Counted from the stretch's first letter, positions 50,314-60,626 are shown. The stretch is 64,000 bases of DNA from Streptomyces sp. NBC_01237 (GCF_035917275.1 NZ_CP108508.1:2480001-2544000), one strand, 5' to 3'. Notes: generated by a model from the letters alone, not told the origin. Numbers and translations are program-made.

Positions 50314-52079
50314 TCAGGTTCGAGCAGGTTTCCGTACGGTACGAGGGAACGGACTCGCCGACCCTGTCGGGGGTCGATCTCACCGTGCCCGAGGGCGAGT
50401 TGGTGCTGCTTGTCGGCCCGTCCGGGGTCGGCAAGTCGACGCTGCTCGGCGCCGTGTCCGGTCTCGTTCCGCACTTCACCGGCGGGGTGCTGACCGGCCG
50501 GGTCACGGTCGGCGGCCGGGACACCCGTACCCACAAGCCCCGTGAACTGGCCGATCTGGTCGGCACGGTGGGCCAGGACCCACTGGCCCACTTCGTCACC
50601 GACACCGTCGAGGACGAGCTGGCGTACGGCATGGAGTCGCTGGGCCTGGCCCCCGAGGTGATGCGCCGCCGGGTCGAGGAGACGCTGGATCTGCTGGGCC
50701 TGGCCGAGCTGCGCGACCGGCCGATCGCCACACTGTCGGGCGGCCAGCAGCAGCGGGTCGCGATCGGTTCGGTGCTCACACCGCACCCCGAGGTGCTGGT
50801 GCTGGACGAGCCGACGTCCGCGCTGGACCCGGCGGCGGCCGAGGAGGTCCTGGCCGTGCTCCAGCGGCTGGTGCACGACCTGGGCACGACGGTCCTGATG
50901 GCCGAGCACCGGCTGGAGCGGGTGGTCCAGTACGCGGACCAGGTCGTCCTCCTGCCGTCCCCCGGCGCCGCGCCGGTGATGGGCGCGCCCGCGGACATCA
51001 TGGCGGTGTCGCCCGTACGTCCGCCGGTGGCGGAGCTGGGGCTGCTCGCGGGCTGGGACCCGCTGCCGCTGTCGGTGCGCGATGCCCGGCGCCGGGCATC
51101 GGGACTCCGGGACCGGCTGGCGTCGGTCCGTCCCCCCGCCGTGCCGGCCTCGGCGGGTACGGGGGCCGGCCGGGTGGGCACGGCGGCTGCGGCAGGCGGT
51201 CCGGCGGGGGCTCCGGTGGGTGCCGCCCCGGCACCGGCCCGCGGGGCGGTACACCGCGGGCCGCTCGCCCGGCTGCTGGGGCGCGGGAGCGCCGCCCCCG
51301 CGCGGGACGCCGTCGCCGACCCCGTCACCCGGGTCGACGGCCTCGGGGTCCGGCGGGGCAGGGTCGAGGCCCTGCGCCGGGTGTCGCTCACCCTCGCCCC
51401 CGGTGAAACGGTGGCGCTGATGGGCCGCAACGGAGCGGGCAAGTCCACGCTGCTCGCCGCCCTCGTCGGCATGATCGAGCCCACCTCGGGCACCGTCCTC
51501 GTCGGCGGTCTGGCCCCGTCCCGTACACATCCTCGCGAGATGGTGCGCCGGGTCGGGCTGGTCCCGCAGGAACCGCGCGACCTGCTGTACGCGGACACGG
51601 TGGCCGCCGAGTGCGCCGCGGCCGACTCCGACGCGGGTGCCGGGGCGGGCAGCTGCCGGGCCCTGGTCTCGGAGCTGCTGCCGGGCGTACCGGACGACAT
51701 CCACCCCCGCGACCTCTCCGAGGGCCAGCGGCTCGCGCTGGCCCTGGCCGTCGTCCTCACCGCGCGTCCCCCGCTCCTGCTCCTGGACGAGCCGACCCGC
51801 GGCCTCGACTACGCGGCCAAGGCCCGGCTGGTGGGTGTGCTCCGCGGGCTGGCCGAAGAAGGGCACGCCATCGTCCTGGCGACGCACGACGTGGAACTCG
51901 CGGCCGAGGTGGCCCACCGGGTGGTGATCCTCGCCGACGGGGAGGTCGTCGCGGACGGCCCGACCGGGCAGGTGGTGGTCTCCTCGCCCGCGTTCGCCCC
52001 GCAGACCGCGAAGGTGCTGGCCCCGCAGGAGTGGCTGACCGTGACGCAGGTACGAACCGCTCTGGAGGGCACCGCATGA
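50310..52079 (+). CDS. ECF transporter ATP-binding protein, two ATPase domains
   Basis: A 589-aa double ATPase of an energy-coupling factor transporter. Domain 1 (about 1-235) has GPSGVGKST, LSGGQQQRVAIG and VLVLDEPTSALD. Domain 2 (about 345-560) has GRNGAGKST, a variant signature LSEGQRLALALA, and LLLLDEPTRGLD. A Pro/Ala/Gly-rich linker of about 100 residues joins them. Having both ATPases in one chain replaces the usual A and A' subunits. The GTG at 50310 overlaps the CbiQ stop, and the ATGA overlap leads into the S component. Confidence 0.93.
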   Translation: MIRFEQVSVRYEGTDSPTLSGVDLTVPEGELVLLVGPSGVGKSTLLGAVSGLVPHFTGGVLTGRVTVGGRDTRTHKPRELADLVGTVGQDPLAHFVTDTVEDELAYGMESLGLAPEVMRRRVEETLDLLGLAELRDRPIATLSGGQQQRVAIGSVLTPHPEVLVLDEPTSALDPAAAEEVLAVLQRLVHDLGTTVLMAEHRLERVVQYADQVVLLPSPGAAPVMGAPADIMAVSPVRPPVAELGLLAGWDPLPLSVRDARRRASGLRDRLASVRPPAVPASAGTGAGRVGTAAAAGGPAGAPVGAAPAPARGAVHRGPLARLLGRGSAAPARDAVADPVTRVDGLGVRRGRVEALRRVSLTLAPGETVALMGRNGAGKSTLLAALVGMIEPTSGTVLVGGLAPSRTHPREMVRRVGLVPQEPRDLLYADTVAAECAAADSDAGAGAGSCRALVSELLPGVPDDIHPRDLSEGQRLALALAVVLTARPPLLLLDEPTRGLDYAAKARLVGVLRGLAEEGHAIVLATHDVELAAEVAHRVVILADGEVVADGPTGQVVVSSPAFAPQTAKVLAPQEWLTVTQVRTALEGTA

Positions 52080-52981
52080 CGGGCACGGCGGACCGATCCG
52101 GTACGGACGGGGCCCGCGTGACGGGGCCGCCGCACGGGACCGGGGCGAGGGGCGCGGACGCGCCGGCCGGCCGGCGGGCGCGGCCGGTGCGGCTCGGCCC
52201 GCGGGCGATCGCCGCGCTCGTCCTGATCAGCGCGATCGGCGTGGCCGCCTTCGGCTGGCCGCTGCTCGCCGGCAAGGAGTTCGGCCTCGCGCACGCGCAG
52301 GACGCGCCATGGCTCTTCGGGGCGCTGCTGCCGCTGCTCGTCGGGGTGGTCGTGGCGATGATCGCCGACTCCGGCCTGGACGCGAAGGCGGTCGCGATGC
52401 TGGGGGTGCTGGCGGCGGTCGGTGCCGCGCTGCGCCCGCTGGGGGCGGGTACGGCGGGCCTGGAACCGATGTTCTTCCTGATGGTGCTGAGCGGCCGGGT
52501 GCTGGGGCCGGGCTTCGGCTTCGTGCTCGGCGCGGTGACCATGTTCGCGTCCGCGCTGCTCACGGGCGGGGTGGGCCCGTGGATGCCGTTCCAGATGCTG
52601 TCGATGGGCTGGTTCACGATGGGCGCGGGGCTGCTGCCGGGCCCGGACCGGCTGCGCGGCCGGGCGGAGCTGCTGATGCTGGCTGCCTACGGCGCTGTGG
52701 CGGCGTTCGCGTACGGCACCGTGATGAATCTGTACGGCTGGACGCTGGTGACGGGGCTCGGCTCGGGCATCTCGTTCGTGGAGGGCGGCCCGCTGTCCGA
52801 GAACCTGACCCGTTTCCTGGCGTACTGCACGGCGACCTCGCTCGGCTGGGACCTGGGCCGGGCCGTGCTCACGGTGGCCCTGACACTCACGGTCGGACCC
52901 GCCCTGCTGAGGGCCCTGCGCCGGGCCACCCGCCGCGCCGCCTTCGAGGCCCAGGTCACATTCGAGGTCCCGAAGGGGTGA
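52076..52981 (+). CDS. ECF transporter substrate-binding (S) component, probable cobalamin
   Basis: A 301-aa membrane protein with about six helices and a disordered Gly/Ala-rich N-terminus (about 1-40). It has AIAALVLISAIGVAAFGWPLL, LDAKAVAMLGVLAAVGAALRPLGAGTAGLEPMFFLMVLSGRVLGPGFGFVLGAVTMFASALLTGGVGPWMPFQMLSMGWF, the pattern of ECF S components such as CbrT. Substrate is inferred from the riboswitch as cobalamin or a precursor. It is the last gene of the operon. Its ATG overlaps the ATPase stop. Confidence 0.9.
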   Translation: MTGTADRSGTDGARVTGPPHGTGARGADAPAGRRARPVRLGPRAIAALVLISAIGVAAFGWPLLAGKEFGLAHAQDAPWLFGALLPLLVGVVVAMIADSGLDAKAVAMLGVLAAVGAALRPLGAGTAGLEPMFFLMVLSGRVLGPGFGFVLGAVTMFASALLTGGVGPWMPFQMLSMGWFTMGAGLLPGPDRLRGRAELLMLAAYGAVAAFAYGTVMNLYGWTLVTGLGSGISFVEGGPLSENLTRFLAYCTATSLGWDLGRAVLTVALTLTVGPALLRALRRATRRAAFEAQVTFEVPKG

Positions 52982-53313
52982 AGGACCCCACAGGACCTTG
53001 GTCCTCCACTACCGGGGGCAGTAGGTCCGAAACCGCACCATTCACCCCGACAAACCCGTATCGACCTGGCCCGATGCGCTTCCTCCCATGAAGGACCTTG
53101 GTCCCTGAGTGCGAGGCGAGGTCGTACCGGGGGTCGTTGCGTCGGCCGGACGGCGCCGCTAACCATGGATCACGTCGCCGAGCACCACAGGGCCCGCACC
53201 AACGGGCCGAGTTCCACGGGTGCGGAGCGCCGGTCACCTCAGTGCGGTCATCGATCGCCGTGCGGTCCCGACCGGCCGCGACTCCCCCGCCCCCGACGTG
53301 AGGTCCGTCTCCC
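52982..53313. other. 332-base gap with paired DosR-like boxes, no gene
   Basis: I see no credible reading frame. The notable content is two copies of AGGACCTTGGTCC exactly 100 bases apart. A GTGAGG ribosome site precedes the transglycosylase gene at 53314. I looked for the ydaO (c-di-AMP) riboswitch that precedes some Streptomyces wall hydrolases and did not find its conserved blocks. Confidence 0.6.
52992..53105. promoter_or_regulatory. Two DevR/DosR-like inverted repeats 100 bp apart
   Basis: AGGACCTTGGTCCT (52992-53005) and AGGACCTTGGTCCC (53092-53105) each have arms GGACC/GGTCC around TT and agree with the DosR box GGGACTTTNGTCCC at 11 of 13 defined positions. They lie upstream of the transglycosylase gene. 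Confidence 0.45.
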
Positions 53314-53754
53314 GTGTCGTTCGCCCGCCGCATCCTCGCCCAGCCCCGCACCGCCCGCCGCAGGGGTGTCGTCACCGGCGCCGCCGTACTGCTCGGCGCC
53401 TCCGGTCTGGCCCTGGGTGTCACCCCGGCGATGGCCGCCGCCCCGGCCGCCGCGCCGACGTCCGCCGCGGGCGCACAGGCCACGGCGAAGAAGATGATCG
53501 ACGACAGCTCCCAGTACCAGTGCTTCCACAAGATCGTGGAGCACGAGAGCGGCTGGGACGTGAACGCCTCCAACGCCTCCTCCGGCGCCTACGGCCTGGT
53601 CCAGGCCCTCCCCGGCTCCAAGATGGCCTCGGCGGGAGCCGACTGGCAGACCAACCCCAAGACCCAGATCAAGTGGGGCGTGGACTACATGAAGGACCGT
53701 TACGGCAGCCCGTGCGGCGCCTGGGACTTCTGGCAGTCCAACGGCTGGTACTGA
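53314..53754 (+). CDS. Secreted transglycosylase-like (SLT-type) protein
   Basis: A 146-aa exported peptidoglycan lyase. The signal peptide covers about residues 1-42 (RRGVVTGAAVLLGASGLALGVTPAMAA). The catalytic core is about 60-146: FHKIVEHESGWDVNASNASSGAYGLVQALPGSKMASAG, in which the Glu of HESGW is the likely catalytic acid, then WGVDYMKDRYGSPCGAWDFWQSNGWY. Two Cys may form a disulphide. It is close to half the size of full lytic transglycosylases but typical for this Streptomyces class. The GTG at 53314 follows GTGAGG. Confidence 0.92.
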   Translation: MSFARRILAQPRTARRRGVVTGAAVLLGASGLALGVTPAMAAAPAAAPTSAAGAQATAKKMIDDSSQYQCFHKIVEHESGWDVNASNASSGAYGLVQALPGSKMASAGADWQTNPKTQIKWGVDYMKDRYGSPCGAWDFWQSNGWY

Positions 53755-53783
53755 GCCACCGGCCACACCAACGCACCACCGCA

Positions 53784-53887
53784 TGACATACGAAGCCGTG
53801 TGACGTACGAAGCTGCGTGACCGTACGAAGGCGCCTGACCGTACGAAGCCGTGCGACGTACGAAGCCGTGCGACGCAGGAAGCCCCC
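53784..53887. repeat. 17-18-bp imperfect tandem repeats, about six units
   Basis: Units TGACgTACGAAGCCGTG-like start at 53784, 53801, 53818, 53836, 53854 and 53871, with 1-5 differences each. The last unit (CGACGCAGGAAGCCCCC) runs into the first arm of the terminator at 53880. They lie between the stops of the transglycosylase and the FadA5-like gene. Confidence 0.85.
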
Positions 53888-53915
53888 GACCGGATGTGTG
53901 TCCGGCCGGGGGCTT
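53880..53915. terminator. 15-bp hairpin terminator between convergent genes
   Basis: The arms AAGCCCCCGACCGGA and TCCGGCCGGGGGCTT pair with one mismatch around TGTGTG. Confidence 0.75.
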
Positions 53916-53963
53916 CGGCGTTCCCTCGGACCCGCGTCACGAGCAGCGCCGCGGGCCGCGCGC

Positions 53964-55405
<1,442 letters not shown>

Positions 55406-55486
55406 ACCTTTCGGGCAACATCTGATGGGCCGTCAGGGAGTGGCCGTCAGAGAGTTCGCCGCCAGACCTGGAGTGGAGAGGTGCCC

Positions 55487-56740
55487 ATGCGCTGCCCCCA
55501 TCTGCCCGACGGTTTCGACTTCACCGATCCGGACCTGCTCCAAGCCCGGGTTCCCCACCCGGAGTTCGCCCTGATGCGGCAGACCGCGCCCGTGTGGTGG
55601 TGCACCCAGCCCGCCGGGATCTCCGGCTTCGACGACGAGGGCTACTGGGCCGTCACCCGCCACGAGGACGTCAAGTACGTCTCCACCCACCCGGAGCTCT
55701 TCTCCTCCAGCACCAACACCGCGGTCATCCGCTTCAACGAGACGATCAGCCGTGACCAGATCGAGGTCCAGAAGCTGATCATGCTGAACATGGACCCGCC
55801 GGAACACACCCGGGTCCGCCAGATCGTCCAGCGAGGTTTCACCCCCCGCGCCATCCGGTCGCTGGAACAGGCCCTGCGCAGCCGGGCCCGCTCCATCGTC
55901 GAGACGGCCCTCGCCGCCGCGGACGACGACGGCTCCTTCGACTTCGTCACCAACATCGCCGTGGAACTCCCGCTCCAGGCCATCGCCGAACTCATCGGCG
56001 TACCCCAGGAGGACCGGTCCAAGATCTTCGACTGGTCCAACAAGATGGCGGCGTACGACGATCCGGAGTACGCGATCACCGAAGAGGTCGGCACGGAGGC
56101 GGCCATGGAGATCGTCTCGTACGCGATGAATCTGGCGGCCGCCCGCAAGGAGTGTCCGGCCAAGGACATCGTCTCCCAGCTGGTGGCGGCGGAGGGTACG
56201 GGCAACCTCTCCTCCGACGAGTTCGGCTTCTTCGTGATCCTGCTGGCGGTGGCCGGCAACGAGACCACCCGTAACGCCATCAGCCACGGCATGCACGCGT
56301 TCCTGACCCACCCCGACCAGTGGGAGCTCTACAAGCGCGAGCGCCCGGAGACGACGGCCGAGGAGATCGTCCGCTGGGCCACGCCCGTGGTCTCCTTCCA
56401 GCGGACCGCCACCCAGGACCTGGAGTTGGGCGGTCAGCGGATCAAGAAGGGGGACCGGGTCGGGCTGTTCTACTCCTCCGCCAACAACGACCCGGAGGTG
56501 TTCGACTCCCCGGAGAGCTTCGACATCTCCCGCGACCCCAACCCGCACCTCGGCTTCGGCGGCGGCGGCCCGCACTTCTGCCTCGGCAAGTCCCTGGCCG
56601 TCATGGAGATCAACCTGATCTTCAACGCCATCGCCGACGTACTGCCCGATCTGCGGCTGCTGGAGGATCCGCGGCGGCTGCGCTCCGCCTGGCTCAACGG
56701 CATCAAGCAGCTACAGGTCGGCACGTCGGCCAACGGCTGA
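55487..56740 (+). CDS. Cytochrome P450, CYP125-like sterol side-chain hydroxylase
   Basis: A 417-aa soluble P450. The I-helix has AGNETTRN (Thr 260-261), the K-helix ExxR is in EEIVRWATPV (about 293), and the heme loop is FGGGGPHFCLGKSLA with the ligand Cys at 365. Blocks such as LPDGFDFTDPDL, VELPLQAIAELIGVPQEDR, and GFFVILLAVAGNETTRN agree closely with CYP125, which oxidises the terminal side-chain carbon of cholesterol. The ATG at 55487 follows GGAGAGG. It is divergent from a FadA5-like thiolase. It has no linked redox partner; the ferredoxin at 43912 is a candidate. Confidence 0.92.
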   Translation: MRCPHLPDGFDFTDPDLLQARVPHPEFALMRQTAPVWWCTQPAGISGFDDEGYWAVTRHEDVKYVSTHPELFSSSTNTAVIRFNETISRDQIEVQKLIMLNMDPPEHTRVRQIVQRGFTPRAIRSLEQALRSRARSIVETALAAADDDGSFDFVTNIAVELPLQAIAELIGVPQEDRSKIFDWSNKMAAYDDPEYAITEEVGTEAAMEIVSYAMNLAAARKECPAKDIVSQLVAAEGTGNLSSDEFGFFVILLAVAGNETTRNAISHGMHAFLTHPDQWELYKRERPETTAEEIVRWATPVVSFQRTATQDLELGGQRIKKGDRVGLFYSSANNDPEVFDSPESFDISRDPNPHLGFGGGGPHFCLGKSLAVMEINLIFNAIADVLPDLRLLEDPRRLRSAWLNGIKQLQVGTSANG

Positions 56741-56880
56741 CGGCGGCCGACCGGCCGGGGACCGGCCACCGGCCACCGGCCGCCGACCACCGGCCGCCGA
56801 CCACCGACCAGCGACTGACGGCCGACCGCGAACCGCCCGCCGACGGCTGACGGCTGACCGCTGACTGCTGACCGCTTGCG
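56741..56880. repeat. Degenerate GACCGGCC/GACCACCGG repeats
   Basis: Many overlapping short units built from CCGGCCACC, GACCACCGGCCGCC and GCTGACC follow the P450 stop. They are imperfect and merge into each other, and no reading frame has gene-like features. Confidence 0.6.
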
Positions 56881-56960
56881 ATGTCCGGCGCTGGCTCATC
56901 CGCACGGGCCTCGCGGGGCCTCCGGGGCCAGCCGCGGGAGGCGTCGGGGCTGCGGGGATC

Positions 56961-57959
56961 ATGACGTCCATGCATGCCCTGCTCTCCGGCTTCGCCCCCA
57001 TCTGGACGCTCACCGCGATCGGTTACGCCGTCGCCCGCGGCGGGCTGCTCGGGCCGGCGGCGGAGGCCGTGCTCGGGCGGTTCGTCTTCCATGTGGCCAT
57101 GCCCGCCGCCCTGTTCATGATGGTCTCCCGCGCCCGTCTCGGCTCTTTCGTGAACCCGTCGATGCTCGCCTTCGCCGCGGGCACGGTCCTCGCCTCCGCG
57201 GCCGGCTTCGCCGTGGCCCGGCGCTTCTTCGGACGCGGGACGGCGGAAGGGGCGATCAGCGGCATGGCGTCCGGCTATGTGAACTCCGCCAACCTCGGCA
57301 TCCCGGTGGCGGTCCAGGTACTGGGGGACGCGTCGTTCGTCGCGCAGATCATCCTGTTCCAGGTGCTGCTCGTCTCCCCGGTGATCCTCACGCTCCTGGA
57401 CCGCGGCACGGACCGGTCGAGCACGCACTGGAGGGCCGGGTTCCGCCGCGTGCTGACCATGCCGGTGCGCAACCCGATCATCATGGCCTCACTGCTCGGT
57501 CTGCTCGTCTCGGCCACCGGGGTGCGGCCGCCCCTCGCCGTGGCCCACTCGCTCGACCTGCTCGGCGCCGCCGCCGTACCCACCGCGTTGATCACCCTCG
57601 GGCTGTCGCTGCACGGCCGCCCGGACACGGCGGCGGCACCGGACACGGAGGCGGCCGAGGAGGGGGCGGCAGGGCCGGGGAACCGGCCGGAGGTCGCGAC
57701 GGTGGTCGCCCTCAAGACCCTGCTGCAACCGCTGATCGCCTTCGCCGTGGGCGGACCGCTGCTGCTGGACCTGCCGGAGCACCAACTCCTCGCCGTGGTC
57801 CTCTGCTCCGCGCTGCCGACCGCCCAGAACGCCTTCATCTACGCCCGTCAGTACGGCCTGGACACCAGGCTCGCCCGTAACGCCGTGGTGGCCTCCACGG
57901 TGGTGTCGATGGCCACGCTGTCCTTCGCGACATGGGCCCTCGGACCTTCGCGGGGGTGA
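56961..57959 (+). CDS. AEC-family permease (auxin efflux carrier type)
   Basis: A 332-aa membrane protein with about ten helices in a five-plus-five arrangement. Helix 1 (MHALLSGFAPIWTLTAIGYAVARGGLL), GMASGYVNSANLGIPVAVQVLGDAS (helix 4, the family's substrate-site turn), and GLSLHGRP before a Glu/Gly-rich loop are typical. The second half ends VVLCSALPTAQNAFIYARQYGLDTRLARNAVVASTVVSM. Members move malate, other organic acids or auxin-like compounds. The ATG at 56961 is chosen as the start of the first helix. It is an isolated gene. Confidence 0.9.
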   Translation: MTSMHALLSGFAPIWTLTAIGYAVARGGLLGPAAEAVLGRFVFHVAMPAALFMMVSRARLGSFVNPSMLAFAAGTVLASAAGFAVARRFFGRGTAEGAISGMASGYVNSANLGIPVAVQVLGDASFVAQIILFQVLLVSPVILTLLDRGTDRSSTHWRAGFRRVLTMPVRNPIIMASLLGLLVSATGVRPPLAVAHSLDLLGAAAVPTALITLGLSLHGRPDTAAAPDTEAAEEGAAGPGNRPEVATVVALKTLLQPLIAFAVGGPLLLDLPEHQLLAVVLCSALPTAQNAFIYARQYGLDTRLARNAVVASTVVSMATLSFATWALGPSRG

Positions 57960-58028
57960 GCCGTTCGAGCGGCGGAGGGCCTGGTTCCGGCGGATGCCGG
58001 TGGGACGCGGCGATCGACCGCCGAAGGG

Positions 58029-60200
58029 CTACTGCTTGCCACCCGCCATCTCGCCGACCGCCTTTTCATCGGCGCCCTTCTCCGCGCCTTCCGTCCCGCT
58101 GTCCGCCGCGGCTCGCGCGCCCGTACCGGCTTCGGCGGCTCGCGCGCCCGTATCGGCCTCCGCGTCCTCCTTGCCCGCACCGGCCTCCGCATGCGGTTTC
58201 GCGTTCCCCGCCGTCACGGGTTGCAGCGCCCTGCGCCCCGACAGCAGATACGTCAGCCCGAAGCCCATCGACACGACCAGCGCACCGCCGACCGCGTCCA
58301 GCACCCAGTGGTTGCCGGTCGCCACGATCGCGGAGACCGTGAAGAGCGGATGCAGCAGGCCCAGCGCCTTCATCCACATCTTCGGCGCCAGCACGACGAT
58401 CACCACGCCGCACCACAGCGACCAGCCGAAGTGCAGCGACGGCATCGCCGCGTACTGGTTGGTCAGCGTCGTCAGCGTCCCGTAGTCCGGCTTCGCGAAG
58501 TCCTGCACCCCGTGGACCGTGTCGATGAAGCCGAGTCCCGGCATCAGACGCGGCGGGGCCAGCGGGTAGAGCCAGAAGCCGACGAGCGCGAGGAGCGTGG
58601 CGAATCCGATGGAGCTGCGGGCCCAGCGGTAGTCGGCGGGGCGACGCGCGTACAGCACGCCCAGGATGGTCAGCGGCACGATGAAGTGGAACGTGGAGTA
58701 GTAGTAGTCGAAGAACTCACGCAGCCAGTTGATCTTCACGACCGCGTGGTTGGCCCAGTGCTCGATGTCGATGTGGAGCCACTGTTCGATGGAGTGGATC
58801 TGACGGCCGTGCTCCTCGGCGGTGGCCCGGCCCGCGGTCGCCGCCAGCCTGACCTGCGCGTACGCGGAGTAGACGACCCGGATGAGCAGAAGTTCCAGCA
58901 GCAGGTTCGGGCGGCTGAGGACCCGGCGCCAGAACGGCAGGAGCGGCACGCGTCTCCAGCGTGACGCTACGGGCTTCGCGTACACGGTGGGGATCGGCTG
59001 CTGCCAGTACGTCGAGGTGCGCGACAGGAACGGCGCCGCGCAGGCCGCCCCGAGCGCCGCGAGAAGCAGCACGTTGTCACGTACGGGGAGCAGGGCCCCG
59101 ATGTTCGGCAGCAGCATCTTCCCGGGCAGCGTGATCACCAGCACCACGACGGCCGGCCAGACCAGCCGGTCGGCGGCCCGCTTTCCGACCCGGCCGACCA
59201 CCGCGAGGAGCACCCACAGCAACTGGTGCTGCCACGCGGTCGGCGAGACGGCGACGACGACACACCCCGTCACGGCGACGGCGAGGAGCAGTTGGCCGTC
59301 CTGCGCGTAGCGCACGGCACGCCGCAGTCCGAGAAGCACGACGGCGGCGGCCAGGACGAGGAAGAGGACGATCTCCACCGGGCCCTCCAGTCCGAACCGG
59401 AGCAGCGCCCCGTGCAGCGACTGGTTGGCGAGGCTGTCCGGCCGCTCACCGAGACCGGCGCCCGCGACATGGTGCACCCAGTAGGTCCAGGAGTCGTGCG
59501 GCAGGGCGGCCCAGGCCACGGCGGTGCCGACGGCGAAGGTCGCCCCGCTCGTCGCGGCCGCCCTGCGGCGGCCGGTCAGCCAGAGCAGGGCCGCGAACAG
59601 CAGGACGGTCGGCTGGAGGGCGGCCGCGATGCCGATCAGGATGCCGGACGCCCGTTCGCCCCGGGCCACGAAGCAGCCGAGCAGGACGAGCAGGACGGGC
59701 AGGATGCTGGTCTGGCCGAGATACAGCGCGTTGCGGACCGGCAGCGACAGCATGAGCAGACTGATCGCCACGGGAGCGGCGAGGAGCGTCGTACGGCGGC
59801 TGACGGGTGCGGGCAGGGCGCGGGCCGCGACGATACCGAGGGCGGCGACGAGCAGCAGGGAACCGAACGTCCACGCGACCCCCAGCGCCTGCTCGGCCGA
59901 GGCGGTGAGTGGTTTCAGGACCAGCCCCGCGAAGGGCGTCCCGGTGAACCGGTCGGAGTCGTACAGGGACCCCGGCACATGCAGGACTCCGTTCTCACCG
60001 ATCCATGTCTCCAGGTCGGTGAGTCGTTCGCCCGGTGGTTGCCGGAGCACCACCGTCATCTGCCGTACCGCCAGCACAGCCACGACCAGCCAGAGCACGA
60101 TCCGGGTCATCCCGGTCCTCGTCTCCGCGTCCGTGGCCGCGTTACCGCGCACACTGTGATCCGCATTCGCCACGCTGCGCCGACCCTCCCGCCGTTCCAT
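58029..60200 (-). CDS. GT87-PAP2 fusion membrane protein
   Basis: A 723-aa polytopic membrane protein. Residues about 30-400 form a GT87-type polyprenyl-sugar mannosyltransferase-like region (LALQPTVLLFAALLWLTGRR; DSLANQSLHGALLRFG; SPTAWQHQLLWVLLAVVG). Residues about 440-670 form a PAP2/Aur1-like phosphatase, with the acid-base pair in AAMPSLHFGWSLWCGVV (catalytic His) and VATGNHWVLDAVGGALV (second His and Asp). A cytoplasmic Ala/Glu/Gly-rich tail of about 55 residues ends it. Aur1-type enzymes transfer or release phospho-alcohol headgroups. It is probably involved in envelope lipid or glycolipid metabolism. Confidence 0.9.
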   Translation of the reverse strand: MERREGRRSVANADHSVRGNAATDAETRTGMTRIVLWLVVAVLAVRQMTVVLRQPPGERLTDLETWIGENGVLHVPGSLYDSDRFTGTPFAGLVLKPLTASAEQALGVAWTFGSLLLVAALGIVAARALPAPVSRRTTLLAAPVAISLLMLSLPVRNALYLGQTSILPVLLVLLGCFVARGERASGILIGIAAALQPTVLLFAALLWLTGRRRAAATSGATFAVGTAVAWAALPHDSWTYWVHHVAGAGLGERPDSLANQSLHGALLRFGLEGPVEIVLFLVLAAAVVLLGLRRAVRYAQDGQLLLAVAVTGCVVVAVSPTAWQHQLLWVLLAVVGRVGKRAADRLVWPAVVVLVITLPGKMLLPNIGALLPVRDNVLLLAALGAACAAPFLSRTSTYWQQPIPTVYAKPVASRWRRVPLLPFWRRVLSRPNLLLELLLIRVVYSAYAQVRLAATAGRATAEEHGRQIHSIEQWLHIDIEHWANHAVVKINWLREFFDYYYSTFHFIVPLTILGVLYARRPADYRWARSSIGFATLLALVGFWLYPLAPPRLMPGLGFIDTVHGVQDFAKPDYGTLTTLTNQYAAMPSLHFGWSLWCGVVIVVLAPKMWMKALGLLHPLFTVSAIVATGNHWVLDAVGGALVVSMGFGLTYLLSGRRALQPVTAGNAKPHAEAGAGKEDAEADTGARAAEAGTGARAAADSGTEGAEKGADEKAVGEMAGGKQ

Positions 60201-60626
60201 GCACTGCCCCTTCGACTCGGGGACGTGCGGATGAAGCCTCGCATTGCCCTATGAGGTAGACACAATCAACCCCCTCTTCGCCTGACTGTCACCGCACTTT
60301 TGTCCGAAAGAATGCTCGAACGACATGATCCACGCGGAACGGACAGGCGTGGGACCGGCGACAGCGGAGCGGGCGGGCGGCAGGCCGACACCCGGATCGC
60401 GTGACGTGCCGGGGTCGGTCCTCATGGACCGGTGTGCCCCCGCCTGCCGCGTAGGGGGCAGCGGAACCCCCGCCCGGCGCACGCCGAGCGCGAGGAGCTG
60501 TTCGGTGACGTGAACAGTCGTACGCAGGGTGAGGCGAGGGACCCCGAGCGGCTCCCGGCCCCAGCTCCCGGCCCCTGGCTCCCGCAGGACGAAATCCTTT
60601 CGTCATCCGCTCACGCGCTTGTCAGA
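60201..60626. other. 426-base gap, no gene supported
   Basis: Two short frames (60325-60513 on the plus strand and 60249-60482 on the minus strand) are Arg/Pro-rich and lack ribosome sites. An AT-richer patch at about 60246-60330 probably holds the promoter of the divergent GT87-PAP2 gene, but no clear consensus boxes were found. Confidence 0.5.

Noticed and set aside
52982..53313. ydaO (c-di-AMP) riboswitch upstream of the transglycosylase
   Set aside because: Such riboswitches precede some Streptomyces wall hydrolases, but its conserved GAA and GGC blocks are not visible here.
56741..56880. CRISPR-like array after the P450 gene
   Set aside because: The repeats are degenerate and overlapping, with no constant repeat-spacer period and no cas genes.
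60325..60513. 62-aa plus-strand frame in the gap before the GNAT gene
   Set aside because: No ribosome site, Arg/Pro-rich shadow-like composition, and no recognisable motif.
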